Source: Peribacillus cavernae
Lineage (GTDB): Bacteria; Bacillota; Bacilli; Bacillales; DSM-1321
Reading direction: 5' to 3'
Assembly: GCF_003989135.1 (NCBI RefSeq)
Contig: NZ_RYZZ01000007.1
Location: forward strand, 542,367 to 606,366
Length of the DNA stretch: 64,000 nt
Positions within the stretch are counted from its first letter, which is position 1. Every line of letters begins with the position of its first letter. The notes below the pieces were generated by a model, which did not search any database, was not told the DNA's origin, and saw nothing but the letters and a program-made list of their open reading frames with translations. Shown here piece after piece: positions 54,580-64,000 of the stretch. The position numbers were made by a program, and so were the translations under genes.

Positions 54580-55464
54580 ATGGCAATTACTGCACAAATG
54601 GTGAAAGAACTTCGTGGAACAACGGGTGCCGGAATGATGGATTGCAAAAAGGCACTTACAGAAACAGATGGCGATATGGAAAAAGCAATCGATTATCTTC
54701 GTGAAAAAGGGATTGCAAAAGCTGCTAAAAAAGCAGACCGCATTGCAGCGGAAGGTACTGCTTACATCACGGTTGAAGGAAACGAAGCCGTTATCCTTGA
54801 AGTGAACTCTGAAACAGATTTCGTTGCAAAAAATGAAGGATTCCAGTTACTGGTTAAAGAATTGGCTGCCCATCTTTTGGCAAAAAAACCCGCTACTGTT
54901 GAAGAAGCGGTGCAACAAACAATGGATAATGGAACAAAAGTTGAGGAGCATATCAATGCTGCAATCTCTAAAATTGGAGAAAAACTGACGCTTCGCCGCT
55001 ATGAAGTTTTGACTAAAGGCGACAACGATGCATTTGGCGCGTACCTTCACATGGGGGGAAGAATCGGTGTATTGACTCTTATAGAAGGAACAACTGATGC
55101 TGACGCTGCTAAGGATGTTTCCATGCACATCGCTGCATTAAAGCCGAAATACGTTTCCCGCGACCAGGTTTCTTCCGAAGAAATCGAGCATGAGCGCGAA
55201 GTCCTGACTCAGCAGGCTTTAAATGAAGGCAAACCAGAAAAAATCGTTTCAAAAATGGTTGAAGGCCGTATTGGCAAATTCTACGAAGATGTCTGCGTAG
55301 TCGACCAGTCATTCGTTAAAAATCCTGATCAAAAAGTCGGCCAATTTGTCGAGTCTAAAGGTGGTACGATTAAAAATTTCGTGAGATACGAAGTGGGAGA
55401 AGGAATCGAAAAACGTCAGGATAACTTCGCTGAAGAAGTTATGAGCCAGGTTAAAAAAGACTGA
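54580..55464 (+). CDS. tsf: Translation elongation factor Ts
   Basis: EF-Ts exchanges GDP for GTP on EF-Tu. The 294-residue protein has the N-terminal UBA-like domain with [19 protein letters not shown], then [14 protein letters not shown] and the core repeats. ATG 54580 follows GAGGAGG; an in-frame ATG at 54562 overlaps that site. It is followed by pyrH after 117 bp. Confidence 0.97.
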   Translation: MAITAQMVKELRGTTGAGMMDCKKALTETDGDMEKAIDYLREKGIAKAAKKADRIAAEGTAYITVEGNEAVILEVNSETDFVAKNEGFQLLVKELAAHLLAKKPATVEEAVQQTMDNGTKVEEHINAAISKIGEKLTLRRYEVLTKGDNDAFGAYLHMGGRIGVLTLIEGTTDADAAKDVSMHIAALKPKYVSRDQVSSEEIEHEREVLTQQALNEGKPEKIVSKMVEGRIGKFYEDVCVVDQSFVKNPDQKVGQFVESKGGTIKNFVRYEVGEGIEKRQDNFAEEVMSQVKKD

Positions 55465-55581
55465 TCGATCCGAACAGTTACCTGAACGGATTAATTGGGA
55501 GCACAATAGTGTTCCCTATTTTTGAATGTTATTTTCAGCACGATGAAAATAAAAGTAAAGATTACATAGTTGGAGGTTCTC

Positions 55582-56304
55582 ATGAGTAGCGCGAAATATA
55601 AACGTGTCGTATTAAAGCTAAGCGGTGAAGCTTTGGCCGGGGACGAAGGCTTTGGCATCAATCCTGCTGTAATTAAATCCATAGCCGAACAAGTGAAAGA
55701 GGTTGCTGAACTGGATGTTGAAGTGGCAGTCGTAGTAGGCGGCGGAAATATCTGGCGTGGCAAAATCGGAAGTGAGATGGGAATGGACCGTGCCAATGCC
55801 GATTATATGGGCATGCTCGCCACGGTAATGAATTCCCTCGCTCTGCAAGACAGCCTGGAGCAACTTGGAATTGAAACGCGCGTTCAGAGCTCAATCGATA
55901 TGAGACAAGTGGCAGAACCTTATATTAGACGCCGGGCAATCAGGCACCTTGAAAAAAAACGAGTCGTTATTTTTGCTGCGGGAACAGGGAATCCTTATTT
56001 TTCAACAGACACTACTGCAGCGCTTCGGGCAGCGGAAATCGAAGCGGAAGTTATTTTGATGGCCAAAAATAACGTTGACGGAGTATACAGTGCGGACCCG
56101 GTCAAAGATAAAGATGCAAAGAAATATGACGAACTATCCTATCTTGATGTGTTAAAAGAAGGCCTGGAAGTCATGGATTCAACCGCATCCTCGCTTTGTA
56201 TGGACAATGATATTCCATTGATCGTCTTTTCAATCATGGAAAAAGGAAATATCAAGCGCGTCGTTTTAGGAGAAACGCTTGGAACTATCGTAAGGGGGAA
56301 ATAA
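55582..56304 (+). CDS. pyrH: UMP kinase
   Basis: PyrH phosphorylates UMP to UDP. The 240-residue amino acid kinase-family protein has [47 protein letters not shown] and [17 protein letters not shown] 55582 follows TGGAGG. It is three bases from frr, the usual pyrH-frr pair. Confidence 0.98.
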   Translation: MSSAKYKRVVLKLSGEALAGDEGFGINPAVIKSIAEQVKEVAELDVEVAVVVGGGNIWRGKIGSEMGMDRANADYMGMLATVMNSLALQDSLEQLGIETRVQSSIDMRQVAEPYIRRRAIRHLEKKRVVIFAAGTGNPYFSTDTTAALRAAEIEAEVILMAKNNVDGVYSADPVKDKDAKKYDELSYLDVLKEGLEVMDSTASSLCMDNDIPLIVFSIMEKGNIKRVVLGETLGTIVRGK

Positions 56305-56306
56305 TC

Positions 56307-56864
56307 ATGCCGAAAACAGTCATTTCAAATGCTAAAGAAAGAATGGAAAAAGCAATCGGTGCCTTTACACGTGAATTGGCCAGCGTTCGTGCCGGCAGGG
56401 CAAACGCATCATTGCTTGACAAAGTTTCCGTTGATTATTATGGTGCACCAACACCGGTCAACCAGGTGGCAGGAGTATCAGTTCCGGAAGCCAGGCTGCT
56501 TGTGATTCAGCCATACGACAAATCTATACTGGGTGATATCGAAAAAGCAATTCTGAAATCAGATTTAGGCTTGAATCCGACAAGCGACGGATCGATTATC
56601 CGCATTGCAGTCCCTGCATTAACAGAAGAGCGCAGGAAAGAATTGGTTAAGGTCGTCAGAAAAGAATCAGAAGAAGCGAAAATTGCCATCCGCAATATTC
56701 GCCGCGATGCAAATGACGATTTGAAAAAGCTTGAAAAAAACGGGGGTATCACGGAGGATGATTTACGCGGCTACTCCGATGATATTCAAAAAATGACGGA
56801 CAGCCACATCAGCAAGATTGATGACATTACGAAAGATAAAGAAAAAGAAATTCTGGAAGTGTAA
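56307..56864 (+). CDS. frr: Ribosome recycling factor
   Basis: RRF splits post-termination ribosomes with EF-G. The 185-residue protein has the typical start ([32 protein letters not shown] in part) and end ([31 protein letters not shown]). It is cotranscribed with pyrH. Confidence 0.98.
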   Translation: MPKTVISNAKERMEKAIGAFTRELASVRAGRANASLLDKVSVDYYGAPTPVNQVAGVSVPEARLLVIQPYDKSILGDIEKAILKSDLGLNPTSDGSIIRIAVPALTEERRKELVKVVRKESEEAKIAIRNIRRDANDDLKKLEKNGGITEDDLRGYSDDIQKMTDSHISKIDDITKDKEKEILEV

Positions 56865-56912
56865 TTCACACGTTTATCTTCCCGGGCAATCATTTAATTG
56901 CTATAGGGTTTG

Positions 56913-56970
56913 TCAAAAATGGGGCCAGCCAAAAGTGTAATTCACGCTTTAGGTCTGGTCCCATTTTTGA
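56913..56970. terminator. Long hairpin after frr, probable bidirectional terminator
   Basis: TCAAAAATGGGGCCAG (56913-56928) pairs with CTGGTCCCATTTTTGA (56955-56970), with one G:T pair, and the 26-nt loop has further internal pairing. A runs on the left and T runs on the right allow termination in either direction. The loop repeats the 12-base AGTGTAATTCAC found at the frr 3' end (56858-56869). Confidence 0.6.
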
Positions 56971-56998
56971 TAAGAAGTTTACCTTTTTTAACTTGGCT

Positions 56999-57125
56999 GG
57001 TGTCTAACGCGTGCAGCCAAGCCGCTCGGGGTCATAAGCCACCCTGCTCCAGGAAATCAGGATTTTCTGTGCAGGGCATCTTATGCCTGTCGCCGACCGA
57101 TCAGGGGACTTCCGCTTTTCTAATT
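56999..57125 (+). repeat. GTGTCTA-type intergenic repeat with internal hairpin
   Basis: Begins GGTGTCTAACGCG and ends GACTTCCGCTTTTC. The centre has an imperfect hairpin, GGTCATAAG...CACCCTGC with GTGCAGGG...CTTATGCC, not seen in the other copies, so this is a longer variant. It fills much of the 56865-57277 frr-uppS gap; the rest shows only AT-rich sequence. Confidence 0.7.
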
Positions 57126-57277
57126 TACTCTTCTATAACAGTCCGCTTTTTCATAATCTTATGGGAGAAGAGCTTGTTTTTTGTTATTATAGAGTAGATT
57201 CTTGTGTCTTTTATTCATTCATAGGTAAGGAATCGATATAGAGTTAGATAGAGTACAACCTATTGGGGGACAAACGT

Positions 57278-58051
57278 ATGTATTCATTTTGGAAGCGTTG
57301 GTTTAGAAAAGATGCTTCTTTGGATGTGACAAATAGAGTGAAGGATGTAAAGGATTGTGAAGTTCCTCGGCATATCGCGATTATCATGGATGGAAACGGG
57401 CGCTGGGCGAAAAAAAGAGCACTTCCGCGTGTGGCAGGACATCATGAAGGAATGAAGGTCGTCCGCAGGATCACCAGGCTCGCAAACGTTCTGGGTGTCA
57501 AGACGCTGACCGTTTATGCCTTTTCTACGGAAAACTGGAAACGGCCCAGGAGTGAAGTGGAATACTTAATGAAACTGCCGCAGGAGTTTCTCGGCACCTT
57601 CCTGCCCGAGCTTGTCACTGAAAACGTACAGGTGAAGATGATCGGTGATAAAACAGCCCTGCCCGGACATACCCGTTCTGCAGTCGATAAAGCAATGGAA
57701 GAGACAAAAGCCAATGATGGCATGGTCCTGAACTTTGCGCTCAACTATGGGAGCAGAGCTGAAATCATTGAAGCTGTCAACAAGGTAGTAACTGATTCTA
57801 AAAATGGTATAATAGGGGAAAATGTAACAGAGGAGCTATTTTCAAATTATTTAATGACTAGTCAATTACCTGATCCTGACTTGCTTATTCGCACCAGCGG
57901 GGAAATAAGGTTGAGCAATTTCATGCTCTGGCAGGCGGCGTATTCTGAGTTTTGGTTCACTGATGTCCTTTGGCCGGACTTCAGCGAAGAACATTTATTG
58001 GATGCAATTGAAGTTTATCAGAGGCGTTCAAGAAGATATGGCGGTGTCTAG
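57278..58051 (+). CDS. uppS: Isoprenyl (undecaprenyl-diphosphate) transferase
   Basis: UppS makes undecaprenyl diphosphate, the lipid carrier for cell-wall synthesis. The 257-residue protein has AIIMDGNGRWAKKRALPRVAGH with the catalytic aspartate, TVYAFSTENWKRP, and DLLIRTSGEIRLSNFMLWQAAYSE. ATG 57278 follows GGGGGA. It lies upstream of cdsA as in B. subtilis. Confidence 0.97.
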   Translation: MYSFWKRWFRKDASLDVTNRVKDVKDCEVPRHIAIIMDGNGRWAKKRALPRVAGHHEGMKVVRRITRLANVLGVKTLTVYAFSTENWKRPRSEVEYLMKLPQEFLGTFLPELVTENVQVKMIGDKTALPGHTRSAVDKAMEETKANDGMVLNFALNYGSRAEIIEAVNKVVTDSKNGIIGENVTEELFSNYLMTSQLPDPDLLIRTSGEIRLSNFMLWQAAYSEFWFTDVLWPDFSEEHLLDAIEVYQRRSRRYGGV

Positions 58052-58070
58052 TTAAGAAGGCGAGGATAAA

Positions 58071-58862
58071 ATGAAACAACGTATCATCACAGGAATAATT
58101 GCAGCAGCTGTATTTTTGCCAATCGTCATGTTAGGCGGGCTGCCATTTCTGATTCTGGTTTATCTAATGGCTACAATCGGTTTATTTGAATTGTTAAGAA
58201 TGAAACGAATGCCACTTTTTTCATTCGCATCGACCGTGTCATTCCTATTACTTTGGCTGGTCCTGCTTCCTGAAGACTACAGCGTCTTTCTGGACAGTAT
58301 GCAGTACGATAAAACACAGCTTGTTTTATTGAGTGTCATTTTGTACCTTATTAATACAGTGATTTCGAAAAACAGGTTTACATTTGAAGACACAGGGTTT
58401 TCTTTACTTTCCGTTTTGTACGTAGGAATGGGCTTCTTTTATTTATTTCTAACACGGGAAAGCGGGCTGGTTTGGATATTTTTCGCCCTGTTTACAATCT
58501 GGGCATCTGATTCTGGAGCCTATTTTTTCGGCCGTGCGTTCGGGAAGAGGAAACTTTGGCCCGAAATCAGCCCCAACAAAACCATAGAAGGCTTCCTTGG
58601 CGGCATAGCCAGCGCTGTTATCGTGGGATTGCTGTTCTACTTCATAAGCGATTTCAATCGGACGTTGATTGAATTATTATGGATGAGTGTGCTGATTTCC
58701 GTTTTTGGCCAATTGGGCGATCTCGTTCAATCAGCTTATAAAAGGCATTATGGAGTCAAGGACTCCGGAAAGCTTTTGCCTGGACATGGCGGGATTTTAG
58801 ACAGGTTTGATAGCTTGATTTTCATTTTGCCAATCCTCCATTTCTTGCATTTGTTTTCATGA
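58071..58862 (+). CDS. cdsA: Phosphatidate cytidylyltransferase
   Basis: CdsA makes CDP-diacylglycerol for phospholipid synthesis. The 263-residue membrane protein has about seven to eight hydrophobic segments and the signature region WASDSGAYFFGRAFGKRKL, ISPNKTIEGFLGG and KRHYGVKDSGKLLPGHGGILDRFDS. The following gap carries an intergenic repeat. Confidence 0.97.
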   Translation: MKQRIITGIIAAAVFLPIVMLGGLPFLILVYLMATIGLFELLRMKRMPLFSFASTVSFLLLWLVLLPEDYSVFLDSMQYDKTQLVLLSVILYLINTVISKNRFTFEDTGFSLLSVLYVGMGFFYLFLTRESGLVWIFFALFTIWASDSGAYFFGRAFGKRKLWPEISPNKTIEGFLGGIASAVIVGLLFYFISDFNRTLIELLWMSVLISVFGQLGDLVQSAYKRHYGVKDSGKLLPGHGGILDRFDSLIFILPILHFLHLFS

Positions 58863-58930
58863 TAGGTGAGAATGAAAGGCAACGCTGTTTTAAAATAAAG
58901 AAGGAAATTATGTCTTATTCAATTTGTAAT

Positions 58931-59046
58931 GTGTCTAACGCAAGCAGCCATGCCCCGACGCACAGGACGTGCTAGTGCCGACGAAGACATAAGGACGTGG
59001 CGGTTCTTAGTCGACGTTCCTTTAAGCAAGGCGCTTCCGCTTTTCG
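58931..59046 (+). repeat. GTGTCTA-type intergenic repeat, copy before dxr
   Basis: A full-length copy from GTGTCTAACGC to AAGGCGCTTCCGCTTTTC. The central part matches the ffh-rpsP copy almost exactly, including ACATAAGGACGTGGCGG and TTCTTAGTCG. The TTAGGAG ribosome-binding site of dxr begins two bases after the element, as in the sigD copy. Confidence 0.82.
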
Positions 59047-59060
59047 TTTAGGAGATGAAG

Positions 59061-60215
59061 ATGTTGAAATATATTAGCCTTTTGGGCGCCACAGGTTCTA
59101 TTGGGAGGCAGACCGCGGATATAGTAAGGGAGCATCCAGGACAATTCAAAATTGTTGCGATGTCTGCAGGGAAAAATATCGGACTGGCAAGGCAATACAT
59201 CGAAGAGTTTCAACCGGAGTTTGTATCTGTTCAATTACGGGAGGATTATCAAACGTTAAAAAGTGAGTATTCCTCAAAAGGTATTACCTTTACCTATGGA
59301 GATGAAGGGCTTGCAGAAGCAGCGGTGCATGATAAGGCCGAAATTCTCGTCAATGCCGTCATGGGAAGTGTCGGCCTCTATCCAACCCTTGAGGCGATAA
59401 GGGCTAAAAAGGATATCGCGATCGCAAATAAGGAGACACTGGTCACAGCGGGACATTTAGTAATTGAGGAAGCTAAAAAGGCCGGTGTCAAACTGCTGCC
59501 GGTAGATAGCGAACACTCCGCCATCTTCCAGGCACTGCAGGGCGAACGGAAAAAAAACATTGAGCGGCTGATCATTACCGCATCAGGAGGCAGCTTCAGG
59601 GACCGCACCAGGGAAGAACTAAAGGAAGTCACCGTTGCAGAAGCGTTGAATCACCCTAACTGGTCAATGGGAGCCAAGATTACTATTGATTCTGCATCGA
59701 TGATGAATAAAGGCCTGGAAGTCATCGAAGCGCACTGGCTGTTTGATCTTCCATATGAAAAAATTGATGTGTTGCTTCATAAGGAAAGCATCATTCATTC
59801 CATGGTAGAATTCCACGATTCAAGCGTAATGGCCCAGCTGGGTACACCGGATATGAGAGTTCCGATCCAGTATGCATTGACGTATCCTGATCGTCTCCCG
59901 CTTAGTTCTTCAAAACGGCTGAACCTGGCGGAAGCCGGAAAGCTTCATTTTTTGGAAATGGATTTCGCTCGGTTTCCCTGTCTGCAGTATGCTTATGATG
60001 CAGGGAAAACGGGTGGAACGATGCCGACAGTTTTAAACGCAGCTAATGAAGCGGCTGTGGCCGGGTTTCTTGCCGGAAGAATTACTTTTTTAGAAATTGA
60101 GGCGATAATTAAAAAAGCACTTGCTAATCACACAGCGATTCCTATCCCGGATTTACAGATTATTCGTGAGGTTGATATAGAGACACGTCAATTCGTCAAT
60201 ACATTTATGAAATAG
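59061..60215 (+). CDS. dxr: 1-deoxy-D-xylulose 5-phosphate reductoisomerase
   Basis: Dxr makes methylerythritol 4-phosphate, the second step of the MEP isoprenoid pathway. The 384-residue protein has the NADPH-binding [38 protein letters not shown] and the active-site [16 protein letters not shown] 59061 follows TTAGGAG by 6 bp. Confidence 0.97.
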   Translation: MLKYISLLGATGSIGRQTADIVREHPGQFKIVAMSAGKNIGLARQYIEEFQPEFVSVQLREDYQTLKSEYSSKGITFTYGDEGLAEAAVHDKAEILVNAVMGSVGLYPTLEAIRAKKDIAIANKETLVTAGHLVIEEAKKAGVKLLPVDSEHSAIFQALQGERKKNIERLIITASGGSFRDRTREELKEVTVAEALNHPNWSMGAKITIDSASMMNKGLEVIEAHWLFDLPYEKIDVLLHKESIIHSMVEFHDSSVMAQLGTPDMRVPIQYALTYPDRLPLSSSKRLNLAEAGKLHFLEMDFARFPCLQYAYDAGKTGGTMPTVLNAANEAAVAGFLAGRITFLEIEAIIKKALANHTAIPIPDLQIIREVDIETRQFVNTFMK

Positions 60216-60227
60216 AGGTGATTACAA

Positions 60228-61499
60228 GTGCAAACGTTACAGACAGCCATTTCCTTCATCATTATTTTCGGGTCCCTTGTTTTCTTTCACGAGCTCGGAC
60301 ACCTTTACTTCGCTAAACGCGCGGGGATATTATGCCGCGAGTTTGCGATCGGCATGGGCCCTAAGGTGTTTACGTTCAAACGTACGGAAACAATATATAC
60401 CATCAGATTGCTGCCAATCGGGGGCTATGTAAGGATGGCCGGAGAGGATCCCGAAACCGTCGAACTTAAACCTGGATACCGTGTCGGGCTGGTTTTCAAT
60501 CAAGACGATGCTGTTCAGAAAATCATCCTGAACAATAAAGAAAAATATTCCGATATCCGGATCATTGAAGTGGAAAGTGCAGATCTAGAACATGATCTCA
60601 CAATAAAGGGCTATGAGGAAGGGGAAGAGGAAGTGCTAAAATCCTTCCCGATTCATCCTGAAGCGGTGACAGTGGAGGATGGAAACGAAACCCAAATTGC
60701 TCCTTATAGCCGTCAGTTTGCTTCAAAATCGCTTGGACATCGGACAATGACGATTTTTGCCGGCCCGATGATGAACTTTGTACTCGCATTTGTAATCTTC
60801 CTGCTTATCGGACTATTACAGGGCGTAGGAGTGGATGAACCGCGATTAGGGGAGTTGACGAAGGACGGGACAGCGATTTCTTCTGGATTAAAAAAGGGAG
60901 ATCAGATTCAATCAATTGATGGCAATGAAGTTTCCTCGTGGATGGATGTTCAAGAGAGCATCCAGAAAAGTCCCGGCAAGGAAATTGAGTTTGTCGTTGA
61001 ACGGGACGGACAGACTAAGGAAATCCCGGTGACTCCACAGGAAGTTGACCGCGAAGGCCAGAAAATGGGTGTAATCGGTGTTTATCCGCCAGTAGAGAAG
61101 TCGCCGGTAAAAGCGATAAAATATGGCTTTACCGAAACCTATTTATGGACAAAACAGATTTTTGTCCTGCTTGGCAAGCTTGTAACAGGACAATTTACGA
61201 TTGACGCATTATCCGGTCCTGTCGGCATTTATAAATCGACTGAGGAAGTCGCCAAATCCGGAATTTTCTATCTGATGAAATGGGCTGGTGTCCTGAGCAT
61301 TAACTTAGGGATCATGAACCTGCTGCCGATTCCGGCGCTTGATGGCGGACGCCTGCTATTCTTCCTTGTCGAAGCATTGAGAGGGAAGCCGATTGACCGG
61401 CAAAAAGAAGGGCTTGTCCACTTTATCGGATTTGCCTTGCTAATGCTATTAATGATCGTCGTGACATGGAATGACATTCAGCGCTTCTTCCTGAATTAA
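60228..61499 (+). CDS. rasP: Site-2 intramembrane metalloprotease RasP (RseP)
   Basis: RasP cleaves anti-sigma factors, FtsL and signal-peptide remnants in the membrane. The 423-residue protein has the zinc motif HELGH in VFFHELGHLYFAKRAG, a PDZ domain (about residues 195-280), and the C-terminal LPIPALDGGRLLFF motif with the third zinc ligand. It starts at GTG after GAGGTGATT. The order dxr-rasP-proS-polC is the B. subtilis order. Confidence 0.96.
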   Translation: MQTLQTAISFIIIFGSLVFFHELGHLYFAKRAGILCREFAIGMGPKVFTFKRTETIYTIRLLPIGGYVRMAGEDPETVELKPGYRVGLVFNQDDAVQKIILNNKEKYSDIRIIEVESADLEHDLTIKGYEEGEEEVLKSFPIHPEAVTVEDGNETQIAPYSRQFASKSLGHRTMTIFAGPMMNFVLAFVIFLLIGLLQGVGVDEPRLGELTKDGTAISSGLKKGDQIQSIDGNEVSSWMDVQESIQKSPGKEIEFVVERDGQTKEIPVTPQEVDREGQKMGVIGVYPPVEKSPVKAIKYGFTETYLWTKQIFVLLGKLVTGQFTIDALSGPVGIYKSTEEVAKSGIFYLMKWAGVLSINLGIMNLLPIPALDGGRLLFFLVEALRGKPIDRQKEGLVHFIGFALLMLLMIVVTWNDIQRFFLN

Positions 61500-61517
61500 A
61501 CAGAAGCTTAACAAGGA

Positions 61518-61543
61518 CAGCAGGGAATTTACATTTCCTGCTG
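61518..61543 (+). other. Hairpin between rasP and proS
   Basis: CAGCAGGGAA (61518-61527) pairs with TTTCCTGCTG (61534-61543) with one G:T pair and a 6-nt loop. There is no strong T run, so it is at best a weak terminator. No T-box is visible before proS. Confidence 0.45.
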
Positions 61544-61633
61544 CCTCTTAATGGGTGTTAATCGGGAACACCTTAACCCGGGGAGCGTTTCGCTTATAAA
61601 AAACAGAATAAAGTTATTGAAGAGGTGCAAAAG

Positions 61634-63337
61634 ATGAAGCAAAGTATGACGCTGATCCCTACACTTAGGGAAGTACCGGCAGATGCTGAAGTGAAAAGCC
61701 ATCAGCTTTTATTAAGGGCCGGATTTATCAGACAGAATTCAAGCGGGGTTTACAGCTTTTTGCCGCTTGGTAAGAAGGTGCTGCAAAAGGTTGAAGCGAT
61801 TGTTCGCGAGGAAATGGACGAGGCTGGAGCGGTGGAGCTGCTAATGCCTGCATTACAGCAGGCGGAGCTCTGGCAGGAATCGGAACGCTGGTATTCGTAC
61901 GGACCCGAGTTAATGAGATTGAAAGACAGGAATGAACGAGAATTTGCGATGGGACCGACCCATGAGGAAGTCATCACAAGCCTGATCCGCGATGAAATCA
62001 AGTCATATAAGCGCCTGCCTTTGACACTTTATCAAATCCAGACGAAGTTCCGGGATGAATTGCGTCCGCGTTTCGGACTGCTTCGCGGCCGCGAATTTAT
62101 CATGAAAGATGCCTATTCTTTTCACGCCAACCAGGAAAGCCTCGATGAAGCATATCAAAAGCTGTTTATCGCTTATTCGAATATTTTCCGGCGCTGCGGA
62201 TTGAATTTCAGGGCGGTAATCGCCGATTCAGGTGCAATGGGCGGTAAAGACACACATGAATTCATGGTGTTATCCGATGTCGGCGAAGATACAATTGCTT
62301 ACTCGGATGCGTCCGATTATGCGGCCAATATTGAAATGGCTCCGGTCATCACAAACTATGAAAAACCACAAACAGCAGAAAAAGAGCTCGAAAAGATAGA
62401 AACCATTGGAAAGAAATCTATCGAAGACGTTTCTGTTTATTTAAACGTTGAGGCTAAAGATTGCATCAAGTCACTTTTATTTAAAGTTAATGATAAACAT
62501 GTACTTGTCCTTGTCCGGGGCGATCATGAAGTAAATGACATTAAATTAAAAAACTTTTTTAGCGCGTCAGTAGTAGAATTGGCAGAGCCTGAAGAGACAA
62601 AGCAAATTCTTGGCTGCTCTATTGGCTCGTTAGGGCCGATCGCTGTCTCTGGCAATGTCGAGATTATTGCCGATCATGCTGTTGCAGCGATTGTAAACGG
62701 TGTATGCGGTGCTAACGAGGAAGATTATCATTATATCAATGTCAATCCCTCCCGCGACTTCAAAGAAGTCAAGTTTACCGATTTACGTTTTATTTTAGAA
62801 GGGGATCCATCTCCGGACGGAAACGGCACGATTCAATTTGCCAAAGGTATTGAAGTTGGACATGTATTCAAGCTTGGCACAAGGTATAGTGAAGCAATGG
62901 ATGCATCCATCCTGGATGAGAATGGCCGTAAACAGCCAATGATTATGGGTTGTTATGGAATTGGCGTATCGCGGACACTGGCTGCAGTAGCCGAGCAATT
63001 CAATGACGAAAATGGTCTTGCCTGGCCGGTAAATCTCGCTCCTTATCAAGTGCATGTAATCCCGGTCAATATGAAGGATCAAGCCCAGTCGGGGCTGGCA
63101 GAAGAACTGTACGCCTCCTTCCGCAAGCAGGGCTATGAAGTATTGATGGATGACCGCCAGGAGCGCCCTGGCGTTAAGTTTACCGATTCGGATCTAATTG
63201 GGATTCCTGTAAGAATTACTGTCGGCAAAAAAGCAGCAGATGGAATTGTCGAAGTGAAACTCCGTAAAACAGGTGAGGTTCATGAACTGTCCAAGTCTGA
63301 GATCGGTGCAAAGCTTGGGGGATTTTTAGGATTGTAG
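61634..63337 (+). CDS. proS: Prolyl-tRNA synthetase
   Basis: Class II synthetase of the bacterial type. The 567-residue protein has the catalytic motifs ([51 protein letters not shown] in part), the YbaK-like editing insertion (about residues 225-405), motif 3 ([16 protein letters not shown]), and an anticodon-binding domain. ATG 61634 follows AGAGGTG; a GTG at 61625 is part of that site. A terminator follows. Confidence 0.97.
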   Translation: MKQSMTLIPTLREVPADAEVKSHQLLLRAGFIRQNSSGVYSFLPLGKKVLQKVEAIVREEMDEAGAVELLMPALQQAELWQESERWYSYGPELMRLKDRNEREFAMGPTHEEVITSLIRDEIKSYKRLPLTLYQIQTKFRDELRPRFGLLRGREFIMKDAYSFHANQESLDEAYQKLFIAYSNIFRRCGLNFRAVIADSGAMGGKDTHEFMVLSDVGEDTIAYSDASDYAANIEMAPVITNYEKPQTAEKELEKIETIGKKSIEDVSVYLNVEAKDCIKSLLFKVNDKHVLVLVRGDHEVNDIKLKNFFSASVVELAEPEETKQILGCSIGSLGPIAVSGNVEIIADHAVAAIVNGVCGANEEDYHYINVNPSRDFKEVKFTDLRFILEGDPSPDGNGTIQFAKGIEVGHVFKLGTRYSEAMDASILDENGRKQPMIMGCYGIGVSRTLAAVAEQFNDENGLAWPVNLAPYQVHVIPVNMKDQAQSGLAEELYASFRKQGYEVLMDDRQERPGVKFTDSDLIGIPVRITVGKKAADGIVEVKLRKTGEVHELSKSEIGAKLGGFLGL

Positions 63338-63354
63338 AAAAGCATAGATGCTCT

Positions 63355-63394
63355 GAAAAAAAGGTATCAGTCTTGATGGTGATGCCTTTTTTTC
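63355..63394 (+). terminator. Intrinsic terminator after proS
   Basis: AAAAAAAGGTATCA pairs with TGATGCCTTTTTTT (one mismatch) around a 10-nt loop. Confidence 0.85.
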
Positions 63395-63432
63395 TTTGGC
63401 TTGCTTTTCATGTAATGTAAGAAAGATAGATA

Positions 63433-63441
63433 TGATATAAT
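63433..63441 (+). promoter_or_regulatory. Extended -10 promoter candidate for polC
   Basis: TGATATAAT is an extended -10 element; no good -35 is found 17 bp upstream. It follows the proS terminator and would read through the intergenic repeat into polC. Confidence 0.45.
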
Positions 63442-63491
63442 TACGGCTGATGTTATTTTTAAACGATAAATATAACTTTTTGAACTTTGAA

Positions 63492-63569
63492 AGGTGTCTA
63501 GCTCCGATGTCGCCACAGGGCGTGGCGGACGTTAGTCGCGTTCCTTTTTATGGGGACCGCCCTTTTCTT
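63492..63569 (+). repeat. GTGTCTA-type intergenic repeat, copy before polC
   Basis: A shorter copy from GGTGTCTAGCTCC to CCGCCCTTTTC, sharing GTGGCGGACGTTAGTCG with the central part of other copies (GTGGCGG...TTAGTCG). It lies about 70 bp before the polC start. Confidence 0.7.
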
Positions 63570-63640
63570 ATAAGCAGTTGGCGAAATTTGTCTTTTTTTG
63601 AATGAAAACAATAGATTTACTAGAAAAGGAGAGAGCGGGA

Positions 63641-64000
63641 ATGGATCAAGATCCGAATAGTGGAAGAGAGAGATTTCAACTCTTGCTCCAACAGCTTGGA
63701 CTGACGGAAGATGCCTTTGTGGCCTATTTTTATCGTGCTGAAATTGAAAAGCTTTCGATCGAAAGGGAATCAAAAAGCTGGCACTTCGCCTTTAAGCTTG
63801 AAGAACTGATTCCATGCAGTGTCTATACAAGGCTGGCCACACACCTATCAGCGACATTTGCTCATATCGCAAAGGTTTCGTTCAGCCTGGCTGTGCAAAA
63901 TCCGCAGGTGAATGAAGAAATAATCAAGGATTATTGGAAAAATTGCATCGGAGAACTTGAAGGAATCTCGCCGGCGCTTTTAACGCTTTTGAACGAACAG
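63641..64000 (+). CDS. polC: DNA polymerase III PolC-type, 5' end
   Basis: PolC is the main replicative polymerase of low-GC Gram-positives. The first 120 residues are present and the frame is open to the window edge. The N-terminal domain is recognised by KSWHFAFKLEELIPCSVYTRL, FAHIAKVSFSLAVQNPQV and DYWKNCIGELEGISPALLTLLNEQ in part, which match B. subtilis PolC. AAAGGAGAGAG precedes ATG 63641. Confidence 0.95.
   Translation, partial: MDQDPNSGRERFQLLLQQLGLTEDAFVAYFYRAEIEKLSIERESKSWHFAFKLEELIPCSVYTRLATHLSATFAHIAKVSFSLAVQNPQVNEEIIKDYWKNCIGELEGISPALLTLLNEQ

Noticed and set aside
56910..57197. 95-residue + strand ORF in the frr-uppS gap
   Set aside because: It crosses the long hairpin and the intergenic repeat and has no SD; a chance frame in repeat DNA.
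61500..61633. Possible T-box riboswitch before proS
   Set aside because: No AGGGTGGNACCGCG T-box sequence or antiterminator fold; only a simple hairpin is seen.
1..64000. CRISPR arrays, insertion sequences, prophage or tRNA genes
   Set aside because: No regularly spaced direct repeats, transposase, integrase other than XerC, phage genes or tRNA-like folds were seen.

Overview
This 64 kb window is a stretch of a low-GC Gram-positive chromosome. Gene order and protein content match the conserved smc-to-polC segment of flagellated Bacillaceae (Bacillus subtilis and relatives such as Mesobacillus, Cytobacillus or Neobacillus). All real genes lie on the + strand. The window opens inside smc and closes inside polC. 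I saw no rRNA, tRNA, transposase, prophage or CRISPR.

Layout. (1) 1-11230: smc (3' end), ftsY, ylxM, ffh, rpsP, khpA (ylqC), ylqD, rimM, trmD, rplS, lepB, rbgA, rnhB, ylqG and ylqH, covering chromosome structure, protein targeting, ribosome assembly and RNA maintenance. (2) 11436-15958: a four-gene N-acetylmuramic acid recycling block (murR, murQ, murP, mupG) sitting between ylqH and sucC, where B. subtilis has nothing. A sigma-A promoter, a near-consensus cre site and a candidate MurR operator precede murQ. (3) 16193-27022: sucCD, dprA, topA, trmFO, xerC, hslVU, codY. (4) 27505-53548: the fla/che operon, in order flgB, flgC, fliE-K, flgD, flgE, swrD, fliL, fliM, fliY, cheY, fliO, fliP, fliQ, fliR, flhB, flhA, flhF, flhG, [cheB remnant], cheA, cheW, cheC, cheD, sigD, swrB. 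(5) 53708-64000: rpsB, tsf, pyrH, frr, uppS, cdsA, dxr, rasP, proS and the start of polC (translation, nucleotide, isoprenoid, lipid and membrane-protease functions).

How they work together. The fla/che operon carries the basal body (FlgB/C, FliE/F), switch (FliG/M/Y), export gate and ATPase (FliH/I/J, FliO/P/Q/R, FlhA/B), hook assembly proteins, the positioning GTPases FlhF/FlhG, the chemotaxis core, and SigD for late genes. CodY, encoded directly upstream, is a known repressor of this operon in B. subtilis. A CodY-like box and a SigD-like promoter can be seen in the 482 bp between codY and flgB.

Most notable: cheB, which normally lies between flhG and cheA, appears reduced to a short internally deleted scar. 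A family of GTGTCTA...CGCTTTTC intergenic repeats recurs about six times, two copies ending directly against Shine-Dalgarno sequences (sigD and dxr). A perfect 12-bp hairpin separates a Shine-Dalgarno sequence from the swrD start codon. The ylqG-ylqH pair looks like a second, stripped-down FliK/FlhB-C pair. No wholly new multi-gene system is evident.
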